A stretch of DNA of 64,000 bases from Prescottella equi (GTDB taxonomy: Bacteria; Actinomycetota; Actinomycetes; Mycobacteriales; Mycobacteriaceae). Below the pieces are notes generated by a model. It was not told the origin of the DNA. It did no database searches and saw nothing but the letters and a program-made list of their open reading frames with translations. A program made the translations under genes and the position numbers. Every line of letters begins with the position of its first letter. Within the stretch, counting starts at the first letter, position 1. Location: contig NZ_JAIVAH010000018.1 of the NCBI RefSeq assembly GCF_020171745.1, positions 1-64,000 of the forward strand, given 5' to 3'. This document shows positions 9,222 through 16,214 of the stretch, piece after piece.

Positions 9222-9574
9222 CCGCCCTCCAGCTCGGGTTCCTTGACGGCCACCGCCTCCGCGGACAGTTCGACCAGCGGGAACAACGTCGCCCGTGCCC
9301 GGACCGTCGCGACGACGAACGCACCGTCGTCGCGGATCACGATCTCCGCCCCGTTCGGGGCCACCCGGCCCGCCGCGACGGCCGCATTGGTGCGGTCGTC
9401 GCGGGCGGCGAGTCGGGCGGCCTCGCGGGCCGCGTCGATGCACCGCACCTGCGTGGACACGGCCACGATCGCCCCGATGCAGAGCACCACGACCGTCACG
9501 ATGGACGCGATCGCGATGGCCGCCTCCACCGTGACGGCACCTGCGTCGCCGCGCGGGCCGGGGCGTCCGGTCAC
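9218..9574 (-). CDS. tadE: TadE-like minor pseudopilin (Rv3655c-like)
   Basis: This 118-residue protein has a short basic leader, then DAGAVTVEAAIAIASIVTVV, the TadE pattern of a processing-type site with Glu followed by a long hydrophobic helix. A conserved CIDAAREAARLAARDD segment comes next. The GTG start at 9574 overlaps the pilin stop codon (GTGA), so it was once coupled to translation of the pilin. That pilin gene is now broken 117 bases upstream, leaving tadE with neither its upstream cistron nor the operon promoter. It may therefore be poorly expressed. Confidence 0.85.
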   Translation of the reverse strand: MTGRPGPRGDAGAVTVEAAIAIASIVTVVVLCIGAIVAVSTQVRCIDAAREAARLAARDDRTNAAVAAGRVAPNGAEIVIRDDGAFVVATVRARATLFPLVELSAEAVAVKEPELEGG

Positions 9575-9694
9575 ACCGACGTGGCGAGCGCCTTGTCGAT
9601 GATCCCGGTGAGCGCCGACACGATCGAGTCGCCGGTGACCACCGTGTACAGCACCGCGCCGAACGCCGCGGCCGCGATGGTGCCGATGGCGTAC
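9571..9694 (-). pseudogene. Flp pilin (DUF4244, Rv3656c-like), C-terminal fragment
   Basis: In frame this reads YAIGTIAAAAFGAVLYTVV and continues to a natural stop after ALATSV. That is the hydrophobic core and tail of an actinobacterial Flp/DUF4244 pilin. Upstream the frame enters the integrated element and meets a TAA within six codons, with no usable start, so the fragment is dead. Joined at the shared GTAC (9691-9694 and 21625-21628), it restores a 67-residue pilin with the N-terminal part at 21625-21708. Confidence 0.92.
9691..9694. other. attL core (GTAC)
   Basis: This is the left junction of the element. Host sequence gatggc precedes GTAC, and element sequence ccgttgcccc follows. Comparison with the right junction shows only GTAC, plus GG one base upstream, in common, the short identity typical of large serine integrases. 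Just inside lies an imperfect inverted repeat GTTTACAT/ATGCAAAC (9707-9714 with 9719-9726). Confidence 0.85.
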
Positions 9695-9726
9695 CCGTTG
9701 CCCCTTGTTTACATCCCAATGCAAAC

Positions 9727-9761
9727 GACCCCCGAGGTGCTACCAACACCGAGCGGGGGTC
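9727..9761 (+). other. Stem-loop at the left end of the element
   Basis: An 8-bp stem (GACCCCCG 9727-9734 with CGGGGGTC 9754-9761) encloses a further 4-bp GGTG/CACC stem. It lies 25 bases before the ATG of the small gene at 9786 and close to attL. It could be a leader structure or block transcription across the attachment site; I cannot tell which. Confidence 0.5.
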
Positions 9762-9785
9762 TAGGACACAACGGAGTACGCCGTT

Positions 9786-10064
9786 ATGAACCGTTCCAGA
9801 AGTGTATCCGCAGCGCGGACACGATCCGAGCACCGCCAAGACCCGCCCTGCCGCGTGTGCGGACATGTCGAGCAACTGCATGCGCCAAACGGCCATCCGT
9901 TCATGCTGAAAACCAGCGACGTCTTCGAAGCGCTGGCCGCCCACCTTGGCGATGACCCGACCGGCGACCGCGCGTTTCGCCTACTGACGGTGCTCGTCAT
10001 CGACAACCCGGGCGTGCTCCTGGACACCATCGCCACCGACAAACGGCTGTACCCGACCAAGTAG
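9786..10064 (+). CDS. Small element protein with CxxC motif
   Basis: This is a 92-residue protein of unknown function, the first gene inside the left end. It has a basic N-terminus, then CRVCGHVEQLHAPNGHPF, a possible Cys2-His zinc site, then a helical C-terminal half (SDVFEALAAHL; FRLLTVLVIDN). GGAG lies 11 bases before the ATG, a loose but possible ribosome site. In the excised circle this gene and the integrase would diverge from attP, so a role in excision (recombination directionality factor) or control is conceivable but unproven. A shorter form could start at the Met before LKTSDVF. Confidence 0.5.
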   Translation: MNRSRSVSAARTRSEHRQDPPCRVCGHVEQLHAPNGHPFMLKTSDVFEALAAHLGDDPTGDRAFRLLTVLVIDNPGVLLDTIATDKRLYPTK

Positions 10065-10079
10065 CGACCCGTTCTCTCA

Positions 10080-10101
10080 GCCACGGACTTAGATCCGTGG
10101 C
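10080..10101 (+). terminator. Hairpin after the left-end gene
   Basis: GCCACGGA (10080-10087) pairs with TCCGTGGC (10094-10101) around a 6-base loop, 15 bases past the stop of the gene at 9786-10064. No T-run follows, so termination is only suggested. Between here and 10423 I see no convincing gene. Confidence 0.5.
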
Positions 10102-10367
10102 CGGGGGTGCGGGCCGTTGGCCTGCTCGGTCGTCTACAGGGTGTCCCGACCTCGCAACCAGACACTCCCGGTGTTCCTAATCCCGTGAACCGGCACGGGC
10201 GCTCTCGCGGATGGTTCCGGCCGGACGCTGTGAGGGTCAGCGCCAGCCTGCCCGCTCTCAGCGGGTGGGCTACTGGTGTTGCCGAGACGCGATATCGGGG
10301 CATGGTTCGTGGGTTGTTCCGGGGCGGGGTTAACGACACCGGCGCCCGTGGGCGCTCCGCTCGGTCC

Positions 10368-10395
10368 GGTGCGGTGCCCCGCGGGGCACCGCACC
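10368..10395. terminator. 28-bp perfect palindrome after the nuclease gene
   Basis: Thirteen bases, GGTGCGGTGCCCC, are followed by GC and then the exact reverse complement, so the whole 28 bp is palindromic. It lies 28 bases beyond the stop of the minus-strand DUF3578-DUF3883 gene and probably acts as a terminator, although no T-run follows. It should also stop element transcripts from reaching the tadE remnant. Confidence 0.55.
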
Positions 10396-10423
10396 AGGTA
10401 AGGCGCCCAGCACGATTCAGCGA

Positions 10424-11509
10424 TTACGGCGTCTTGTATCTGTAGGAGATCGCTCGTAGCGAGCTCTCTTCGATTGACCACGGCTGCGTCACGACCAGTG
10501 TTCCTCCGCTTGCCTTGGGTGCGTCCTGAGAACGGTCCAGATCAATCGAGTGCACGACTGCCAAAGCGTTTGCGGGATATACCGACTGGTGATGCTCCAC
10601 CTCAGCGATCGTGAGAATCACTTCGGCGCCAGCTGAGGTCGTCCCCTTCACTTCGACGCTGACCGTCTCCAACCCACGTTTGGCTTCCAAGTCGAACGAC
10701 TTCTTGGCGCCGACGTCCTTGACCGTGTACCCCTCAGCCTTGAAGTACTCGGTCGCGGCATCAACTGCGTGTCGCTCAATCGCCAACTTCTCTGCAACAG
10801 TGAGGTTGATTCCCTGCCCAGAATCGGTACGAGCCTTGCCTGCCGACTGTCGAGCTGTGACAACTGCATCTTCCACTTCAGGCGGTGGGTCGCCAGGAAC
10901 GTAAATGCTCGCTTCTTCTGCGGCGTAGATCGTTGCCAGCAACCCGCACATCTCCAGAAGGTCGGTTCTCAAGACATCTTCCGACGGGATTGCATCGATC
11001 GGATATGCAATCGCGTCTACGCTGCCCTTCTCATACCCCTTGCCGAGCCGCTGTTTGGCTTGAAGTGCCACCGGCCGTGACAGGTTGTGCCCAGCATCCC
11101 CCAACACGCCCTGGGCCCATTTCACCCGCAAGGCAAGCTGCTCGGGCGGCCTAGGAACGAAATCCCCCTTGTCCAGGTCCCATTCCGATGTTCCCTGGAT
11201 CAGCGAGAGATAGACGGTGTCTCCGTTTGCGCTGAACAGATAGACCAGGTACCACCCGATGGTTGCCGATCGGCTCTTGGTCTTGTCGTAAACGCGGGAC
11301 CAGGGGATCTCGGAGTTATTTCCCGCCCGGCCTTTTCCTTGAACGAGGAAGTCCTCCACCGAAGGAAGCGAGGCGCCTTCAAGTTGCGCGCGAATCCAGG
11401 CCGGAATCTCTTGCTCGACCAGCTTGCTGCGGCGCAGCATGTCGGGGTCCTTCGGGTCGTGTGTGTAGTCCGTCTGGAGGAGCAAGGTCTCCTCAAGCAG
11501 TTCGCGCAT
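10424..11509 (-). CDS. DUF3578 (MrcB-N)-DUF3883 putative restriction nuclease
   Basis: This 361-residue protein has two recognisable parts. Residues 1-190 look like DUF3578, the MrcB-type N-terminal domain found in modification-dependent restriction enzymes (WSRVYDKTKSRSATIGWYLV, then YLSLIQGTSEWD). Residues 240-340 look like DUF3883, an Mrr/PD-(D/E)XK-type nuclease fold: E245 and the helix HAVDAATEYFKAEGY, then D273 in SFDLEAKR and E287/K289 in VEVKGT. The likely role is cleavage of foreign, possibly modified, DNA. No methyltransferase or McrB-type GTPase is adjacent. It sits in a lower-G+C-looking cargo block and diverges from the membrane protein gene at 11562 with 52 bases between them. 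Confidence 0.8.
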   Translation of the reverse strand: MRELLEETLLLQTDYTHDPKDPDMLRRSKLVEQEIPAWIRAQLEGASLPSVEDFLVQGKGRAGNNSEIPWSRVYDKTKSRSATIGWYLVYLFSANGDTVYLSLIQGTSEWDLDKGDFVPRPPEQLALRVKWAQGVLGDAGHNLSRPVALQAKQRLGKGYEKGSVDAIAYPIDAIPSEDVLRTDLLEMCGLLATIYAAEEASIYVPGDPPPEVEDAVVTARQSAGKARTDSGQGINLTVAEKLAIERHAVDAATEYFKAEGYTVKDVGAKKSFDLEAKRGLETVSVEVKGTTSAGAEVILTIAEVEHHQSVYPANALAVVHSIDLDRSQDAPKASGGTLVVTQPWSIEESSLRAISYRYKTP

Positions 11510-11561
11510 AGCAAGTGATCCTGCCAGCTGGAAATCCCGAATAGCACGCTATCTTCGTCCC

Positions 11562-12170
11562 ATGCAGAGCCCCGCTAAGGAAAATGAGGTGTTCGCCGTC
11601 GTCGCCGCCGTCGCGCCGCTCAGCGTTGCGGGCATCGTCGTATGCCTCCTTGCGCTCGACAAGTCCGGGTGGCGCGTCCAGCTCGGGGACCTCGGAACTT
11701 GGGTTGGTGGAATCGGCTCCGCTGCTGCCGCGTTCGCTGCGTTCGTGACCCTGCGGCAGTTGCTTAAGACAAACAGGCAGGAACGCAACGAGATGCGCGA
11801 TCGTGCGCTGCGCCGGGCCAAGCGGGTCACCTTGAAGGTTGATATGAAGGCCGGGCTGTGGACGGCGGTCGTTGCGAACCAATCTGGCCATCCGATCTAT
11901 GACCCTGTGTGGCGCGGATTCGTCTCGATCGATCCGGATACTGAGTCCAGTGAGTTCTTCAAGGAACCCCCTCAGCCAGTCTCCCTCCCCACGGTCATCT
12001 TTAACGAAGGTTCACAGACGCTCTATCAACAGCGGACGGGGGCATTCTTGAACGGCGACAAACCGGAGAAAATGGTTCCCGACATTGAGTTCACAGACGA
12101 CGACGGATACCGATTCAGGCGCAGCCTGACCCCGAACGGAGTCGGCTCGAGTTGGACTCATGTCGACTGA
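11562..12170 (+). CDS. Membrane protein of unknown function (cargo gene 1)
   Basis: This is a 202-residue protein. Two hydrophobic helices (about residues 10-32 and 44-64) are joined by a short polar loop. A basic coiled stretch (RQLLKTNRQERNEMRDRALRR) and a soluble, probably beta-rich C-terminal domain of about 110 residues follow. The ATG has no clear Shine-Dalgarno; TATCTT lies 7 bases upstream, which would suit a leaderless transcript. This two-helix plus soluble-domain layout recurs in many uncharacterised membrane proteins of mobile elements. Codon use includes many AT-ending codons, unlike the flanking host genes. No function can be assigned. Confidence 0.75.
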   Translation: MQSPAKENEVFAVVAAVAPLSVAGIVVCLLALDKSGWRVQLGDLGTWVGGIGSAAAAFAAFVTLRQLLKTNRQERNEMRDRALRRAKRVTLKVDMKAGLWTAVVANQSGHPIYDPVWRGFVSIDPDTESSEFFKEPPQPVSLPTVIFNEGSQTLYQQRTGAFLNGDKPEKMVPDIEFTDDDGYRFRRSLTPNGVGSSWTHVD

Positions 12171-12345
12171 CTCAATGAGGCTGCCGGTGTACCTTCCACT
12201 CAAGAACGGATCTGGAAGACCCGCGTGAACGAGTAAGGTAAGCCGGACGTGCTGATCGCCGACTCGATCACGAATACCCACTCACGGCTGACCGGTCGGC
12301 CCGCATGCCTATGCACACTGCCTTTCCCACAAACGCTAGGAACCC

Positions 12346-13074
12346 ATGTCAACTGAGGTTACGGTCGCGCTCATTGCGGCTAGCGCGGCGGTCGTGGGAC
12401 CGCTCGTTACCTGGATCATCGCCAGGCAGACGCGATCGGACGAGCGCGCTGACATCGTCCGAGATCTTGAGATTCTCAAGAACCTAAATCCTGCGTCGCC
12501 GCAATACGAGAAGCTGGACAAGCGTGTGGCCACGAACGTCGACCGCCTTGTCAATGAACAGGACCGGAGGGACGGTAGCCGTTTCCTGCTGCAGTTGTAC
12601 TTCGCCATGGTCACGACGCTCGCGGCTGGCACAACTGCCAACTGGCTAATCACTCGAAAGTGGCTCCCTGCGGAGCTGTACGGCTACGTCAAGATCATTG
12701 AAGTTCTATCCCCGACACTTACGGCCATCACATTGCTGATGATCCTCGCCATCATGGGCAAGATCATTTGGCTTCTAGCTCGCCTCGCTGGGGTGCATTT
12801 CCAGTTGGTGTGGCACCGCTTTAGGCGGTGGCGTGCCGAACGGAGTCAGCGTCGCGCAGACGCTGCGACCGCGCAAGCCATGAGTCTAGCCCTCACCAGA
12901 GGGGTAACTCGTGAGCAGATTCTCGATACTCTTCAGCGGTCAATCTCACGCTCATCGGACGCTCAGACCCTAGACGACACCATGAAAGAGGAACTCCTCA
13001 CCTCAAGGATGGAAATCTTCGATCGTGTTGCTGCCGAGCACGGCTCACCGAATGGTTCGTCCAGCACTCGGTAG
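12346..13074 (+). CDS. Membrane protein of unknown function (cargo gene 2)
   Basis: This is a 242-residue protein. An N-terminal helix (VALIAASAAVVGPLVTWII) is followed by a charged segment, two further helices (about residues 85-105 and 120-150), and a long Arg-rich cytoplasmic tail. The tail includes HRFRRWRAERSQRRADAATAQAM and a helical C-terminus (REQILDTLQRSI). The ATG at 12346 is preceded by aggaac. It lies 175 bases downstream of cargo gene 1 on the same strand, and the two may form one unit. I do not recognise a family. Low-G+C codon use and its place beside a restriction-like gene suggest acquired cargo. Confidence 0.75.
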   Translation: MSTEVTVALIAASAAVVGPLVTWIIARQTRSDERADIVRDLEILKNLNPASPQYEKLDKRVATNVDRLVNEQDRRDGSRFLLQLYFAMVTTLAAGTTANWLITRKWLPAELYGYVKIIEVLSPTLTAITLLMILAIMGKIIWLLARLAGVHFQLVWHRFRRWRAERSQRRADAATAQAMSLALTRGVTREQILDTLQRSISRSSDAQTLDDTMKEELLTSRMEIFDRVAAEHGSPNGSSSTR

Positions 13075-13170
13075 GACGACTCCGAGGTGGTCATCACCAT
13101 CCGATGGGCGCAATCCCTAGCATCGCAACCAGATCACGGTCGGCCGACTGCCGAGCAGGGGTCCTCATGC

Positions 13171-13539
13171 CTACCTGGGGTGGCCCATAGCGACCCGATG
13201 CATCTCCGCCGGGTTGTTCGACAAGTAGCCCGTGAACCCATTCAGGCGCTCCTGCAGATCGGCCGCAGCGGGGGTTCCGGTCATCGCGTAACGGAACCAA
13301 TCTGCGACCGTGATACCGATCGCTTCCATGATCGCTAGGGTCATCCCGTGGTACTTGACGCCGTGGCGCTGAGGGAGACCTAGCGTCCCCCGAACCCAAT
13401 CATCCAGGCCGGACGCGTATTCATCCAGACCACACAACGGCTTGGATCGGTCGATGACGATTCGGCAGAAACGACTGGGCAGTCGGTCCAAGAGACTGTC
13501 CAGGTTGAATCCGTCATCGGGCCGGCGTCGGATCGTCAC
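13171..13539 (-). CDS. Hypothetical protein coupled to terS
   Basis: This is a 122-residue soluble protein whose GTG start overlaps the terS stop (GTGA), so it is translated together with the terminase small subunit. It contains DRSKPLCGLDEYASGLDDWV and an aromatic helix (ADWFRYAMTG). No known domain is evident and it is far too short for a large terminase. Its coupling suggests a role in packaging or in interfering with a helper phage, but this is inference. It is convergent with cargo gene 2. Confidence 0.65.
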   Translation of the reverse strand: MTIRRRPDDGFNLDSLLDRLPSRFCRIVIDRSKPLCGLDEYASGLDDWVRGTLGLPQRHGVKYHGMTLAIMEAIGITVADWFRYAMTGTPAAADLQERLNGFTGYLSNNPAEMHRVAMGHPR

Positions 13540-13922
13540 TGAACCACCGTGAACCTTGCTGCCTGCGCCGCTCTCCGGCGGGTCTCGGAGATCTTGTCGG
13601 CCTTAGCCTCCTGGGCTTCGTCGGTGTCGGGTAGTCCCAGCTTCCCGAGGAGCTGGGCGAGAAGTCCTCGCTGGAACCGAACCTCGGAGATCAGCGGATG
13701 GATCACAAGCTGTTGCGTGGACCCCCTGGTGGTCGGCGGCTGGCCCTTCTGGGCTGCGTCCAGCTCGGAGATCTTGTCGGTGACCTTGCAGGCCTGGGTC
13801 AGGATCTCGATCTTGTGCGGCTCCGTATCCAGCTCGAACTCATCCAGGGTGGACTTCCAGAGCCGCCGGCCTGCGCCTCCGAGCCCGCGTGGCATCCTCG
13901 GCTTGTGTGCCGTCTGGGCCAT
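13536..13922 (-). CDS. terS: Phage terminase small subunit (P27-like)
   Basis: This 128-residue protein resembles P27-type small terminases. It has a basic PRMPRGLGGAGRRLWKSTL segment, a helical core (EILTQACKVTDKISELDAAQ), then the conserved-style HPLISEVRFQRGLLAQLLGKLGLPD region that usually precedes the TerS C-terminus. TerS recognises pac/cos DNA and recruits the large subunit. The ATG at 13922 is preferred over the GTG at 13943 because AGAGG lies 8 bases ahead of it. There is no large terminase or portal gene anywhere in the element. Satellites of the PICI type carry just such an orphan TerS to redirect a helper phage's packaging. Confidence 0.72.
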   Translation of the reverse strand: MAQTAHKPRMPRGLGGAGRRLWKSTLDEFELDTEPHKIEILTQACKVTDKISELDAAQKGQPPTTRGSTQQLVIHPLISEVRFQRGLLAQLLGKLGLPDTDEAQEAKADKISETRRRAAQAARFTVVQ

Positions 13923-14095
13923 CGAAAACACCTCTTTCTTCACAGTGAATTAGCCCCTGAACTGGGGTTGATCTAAAAATTCCGGAAATGGTTTGCCCAG
14001 CGGAAGGCGCATCCGCATTACGCGCCGGTAGGGAGCACGCGGGCAGGGGGTGCGCCCCCTGGGGGTGAGTGGCCGATGCTGTGTGCCTGCTACCC

Positions 14096-14117
14096 ACTAG
14101 TCGACTACTCGACTAGT
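14096..14117. promoter_or_regulatory. Operator-like inverted repeat
   Basis: ACTAGTCGA (14096-14104), a four-base spacer, then TCGACTAGT (14109-14117) form a perfect 9-bp dyad about 175 bases upstream of terS. A further GTCGAC hexamer follows near 14124. The symmetry and spacing suit a dimeric regulator; no such regulator is identified in the element. Confidence 0.5.
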
Positions 14118-14217
14118 TGACTTGTCGACTGCGGTGATGACGCTAAGGACACCTTCTGGTCGAGGTGCCTACGCCAAGTGCCACGTGCTCACGTGTGCCA
14201 GCGCCCTAGCGGGGGAC

Positions 14218-14294
14218 CTAAGCCCGGTACCTAAGCCCGGTACCTAAGCGGGGACACCGGGCACCTAAGCAGTGAACTAAGCGGGTACCTAAGC
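14218..14294. repeat. Six CTAAGC direct repeats (iteron-like)
   Basis: CTAAGC starts at 14218, 14231, 14244, 14265, 14277 and 14289, at intervals of 13, 13, 21, 12 and 12 bases. Three copies are extended to GGTACCTAAGC (14226-14236, 14239-14249 and 14284-14294). The near-regular spacing on one strand resembles iterons bound by replication initiators. Confidence 0.6.
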
Positions 14295-14412
14295 TCGAAT
14301 CCCGGTGCGAGCTAATCGGACTCGAGGCCAATCGAGGACCTATGCCGGGCTGCCACCCAGAGCAGCCCCGCCCTACCCACTCCGCGGTCAGTGGTCAGCC
14401 CGGGGTGGTTAA

Positions 14413-14441
14413 GGGGACGGGCTTAGCCGTGGCCCGTCCCC
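14413..14441 (-). terminator. Terminator of the 256-residue gene
   Basis: GGGGACGGGC (14413-14422) pairs with GCCCGTCCCC (14432-14441). On the minus strand it lies 12 bases past the stop of the gene at 14454-15224 and is followed by TTAACC. Confidence 0.65.
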
Positions 14442-14453
14442 GATCGGCGATGG

Positions 14454-15224
14454 TCAGAATCGGCCGTTCCCGTGGAACTTCTGAACAGCAGTCACGGGCT
14501 TAGACGCCTCGAGCTTCGCTCGGAGCGTCGCGGCCTCTACCGGGGTGTTGATCTGGAACTTAGTGCTGCGGTGAGCGGCTGCGAAGTACAGGGGGCCGAT
14601 TTGGCGGACCAGCGGGTCCGCGGTCCCCGCACCGTTGTGTGCAGTCAACAACGCACGGAGGTGTCCGTAGCTGTCCGGGGTGAGCACCCGGAGGGCGGGC
14701 TCTGCCTCGTGTCCCGCATAGGCGGGGAACTGAGAGAGTGAGCCCGCCCAAGCATCCACCTTGGCAATGAACTTTGCTGCCTCCGTAGCTTCACCGAACG
14801 CTGCCAGAATCGCGGGGTCACCGGATCGGACGATCGAGTCCGAGTTGAGTTCACGAGGGAGCTTGGCAACCGCTGCGGTGTACTTCGCAGCCTGTGCCTC
14901 GAAACCGGGCGTGAGCTGGCCGATGATCCCCGGCACTGCGGTCCCGGCCTCGTGCAAGATCCGGCGGTTGAGCCGGTTCAAGATCCGGCGCTTAGCCTCG
15001 AATCGGTGCTCCTTAACGCTCAGCTCCCGGGCTACCGCTTCGACCTCGTCGGCTACGTTGGCAGGCTTCAGACGGTCCAGGTCGATCACTGGTTCGTGTC
15101 CGGTCTCGACGTGGGTCAACGCGTCTCGGGTAGCGAGCAAGCCGGAAAGCGGCTTAGGGAGCTTGACGCTAAGGCCCGCCTCCCAATTGGAGACCTGGTT
15201 CACGGTTACGTTGGCGTCGATCAT
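14454..15224 (-). CDS. Element protein of unknown function (256 aa)
   Basis: The start is the ATG at 15224, preceded by AGGAGG at 8 bases, giving MIDANVTVNQVSNWEAGL; the longer frame to 15260 is not needed. The protein is soluble, Ala-rich and mostly helical in the first two thirds (ADEVEAVARELSVKEHRFEA; RRILNRLNRRIL). A histidine-containing C-terminal part follows (YGHLRALLTAHNGAG; PLYFAAAHRSTKFQI). I recognise no domain. It is the largest unknown in the replication/packaging half and sits between the iteron-like repeats and two smaller genes on the same strand. Structural or capsid-directing roles cannot be ruled in or out. Confidence 0.75.
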   Translation of the reverse strand: MIDANVTVNQVSNWEAGLSVKLPKPLSGLLATRDALTHVETGHEPVIDLDRLKPANVADEVEAVARELSVKEHRFEAKRRILNRLNRRILHEAGTAVPGIIGQLTPGFEAQAAKYTAAVAKLPRELNSDSIVRSGDPAILAAFGEATEAAKFIAKVDAWAGSLSQFPAYAGHEAEPALRVLTPDSYGHLRALLTAHNGAGTADPLVRQIGPLYFAAAHRSTKFQINTPVEAATLRAKLEASKPVTAVQKFHGNGRF

Positions 15225-15306
15225 GTGTGTGTTCCTCCTGGAAACGACAACGGACGGCACTGTTGGCCGTCCGGGGTGGTGGTTGTTCGATTGTGCGAGT
15301 GGGTGG

Positions 15307-15696
15307 TTAGCCCGCGAAGTCCTGGCGCCCTGCGATGACGCTTCGGATCAGACCGGCAGCGGAGTCGGTGGCGTGGCCGTTGATGGTCCCGGTGTTTCCT
15401 CCGAGAGCGGCTCGGAGCAGCCCGGCCCCGTTCAGCGGCAGCGGGTTGTCCTTCGGGGTCTCGTCGTCCTCGGGCTTCTGCTTTGGCGAGAACACCCGGA
15501 GGAACTTGTCCCAGTCGTCCTCATCGGCGTAAGGATCGGTCTGGACGTTCTGGCCTGTGATTACGGCCTTACGGACGTCGGTCGACCTAAGCCGAGCGAG
15601 GACGATTCCAAGATCCTGGTCGGTCACGGCTTCGGCCGGGTGGCCGTGGACTGATCGTGCAATCCCGCGCTTGAGTGCGTCTGCGGCACCGTTCAT
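15307..15696 (-). CDS. Element protein of unknown function (129 aa)
   Basis: The ATG at 15696 follows AGGAGA at 6 bases, giving a product starting MNGAADALKRGIARSVHG. The C-terminal half has an acidic linker (QKPEDDETPKDNP) and a short internal repeat: GAGLLRAALGG and AAGLIRSVIAG, two amphipathic helices of the same pattern. No family is recognised. It is 82 bases upstream of the 256-residue gene on the same strand and is probably in one transcript with it. Confidence 0.7.
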   Translation of the reverse strand: MNGAADALKRGIARSVHGHPAEAVTDQDLGIVLARLRSTDVRKAVITGQNVQTDPYADEDDWDKFLRVFSPKQKPEDDETPKDNPLPLNGAGLLRAALGGNTGTINGHATDSAAGLIRSVIAGRQDFAG

Positions 15697-15777
15697 GGTG
15701 TTCTCCTGTGGGTTGGGCACCTCGGGTGCCAGGTGGGTTGTTCTGATCGCGCACAAGCGATCTGGGGCGCCTCTAGG

Positions 15778-16038
15778 TCAGTCGACGCCAGGACCGAACA
15801 CCGAGACGAGTCGTTCGGCCACTGCCTCCGGCGTAGCGGTCGGGTCCGTGCCGAGCGCCATACGGTCGATGTCGACGTGGATTCCTCGTGCTTCCAGCGA
15901 GCGGACCAGTGCGAGCGCCGCGGCTTGCTTGAGCCGATACTTACGGTTGTCGTCTCGCTGACACTCGCGGCAGTAGCCGTTCCGTAAGCGGTCCTTAGCG
16001 GACTCGATCCGGTGCCCGTTGCGGCAATGCGTGGACAT
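15778..16038 (-). CDS. Small zinc-ribbon protein
   Basis: This 86-residue protein begins MSTHCRNGHRIESAKD and has a second pair YCRECQRDDNRKYR, together a Cys/His-Cys-Cys zinc ribbon of the kind common among small actinophage proteins. A helical tail (LALVRSLEARGIHVDID) follows. The ATG is preceded by a strong GGGAGGAGG. It probably binds nucleic acid or protein; the exact role is unknown. A terminator at 16083-16106 separates it from the next zinc-finger gene. Confidence 0.75.
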   Translation of the reverse strand: MSTHCRNGHRIESAKDRLRNGYCRECQRDDNRKYRLKQAAALALVRSLEARGIHVDIDRMALGTDPTATPEAVAERLVSVFGPGVD

Positions 16039-16082
16039 GTGTTGCCTCCTCCCTTCTCGATAGGGGTTGTGGGCAGAAGAAA

Positions 16083-16106
16083 GGCCCAGGCCTGTTGGCC
16101 TGGGCC
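16083..16106 (-). terminator. Intrinsic terminator in the element
   Basis: GGCCCAGGCC (16083-16092) and GGCCTGGGCC (16097-16106) form a perfect 10-bp stem with a 4-base loop. On the minus strand TTTCTTCT follows, a classic intrinsic terminator for the gene at 16215-16673. Confidence 0.85.
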
Positions 16107-16214
16107 GTGATGTGAAGTTGCCGGGGAGCAGCAGCCTTAGGCCCAGCGGCCCAAGGGCTTGCCCCGCTCCATCCCCTTACATCTATGAGTAGTAGTTCGG
16201 AACACAAGCGCTGG

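Larger units (their letters stand above)
13923..14453. promoter_or_regulatory. Intergenic region upstream of terS with repeats
   Basis: This 531-base gene-free stretch holds, from left to right: GC-rich runs (near 14045-14065); a perfect 9-bp inverted repeat (14096-14117); a cluster of six CTAAGC repeats (14218-14294); and a terminator hairpin for the next gene (14413-14441). It probably contains the terS promoter and may contain a replication or packaging site. Confidence 0.55.

Noticed and set aside
10107-10445. Plus-strand frame between the left-end gene and the nuclease
   Set aside because: It crosses a 28-bp palindrome and has Arg/Gly/Pro-rich composition with no start signal.
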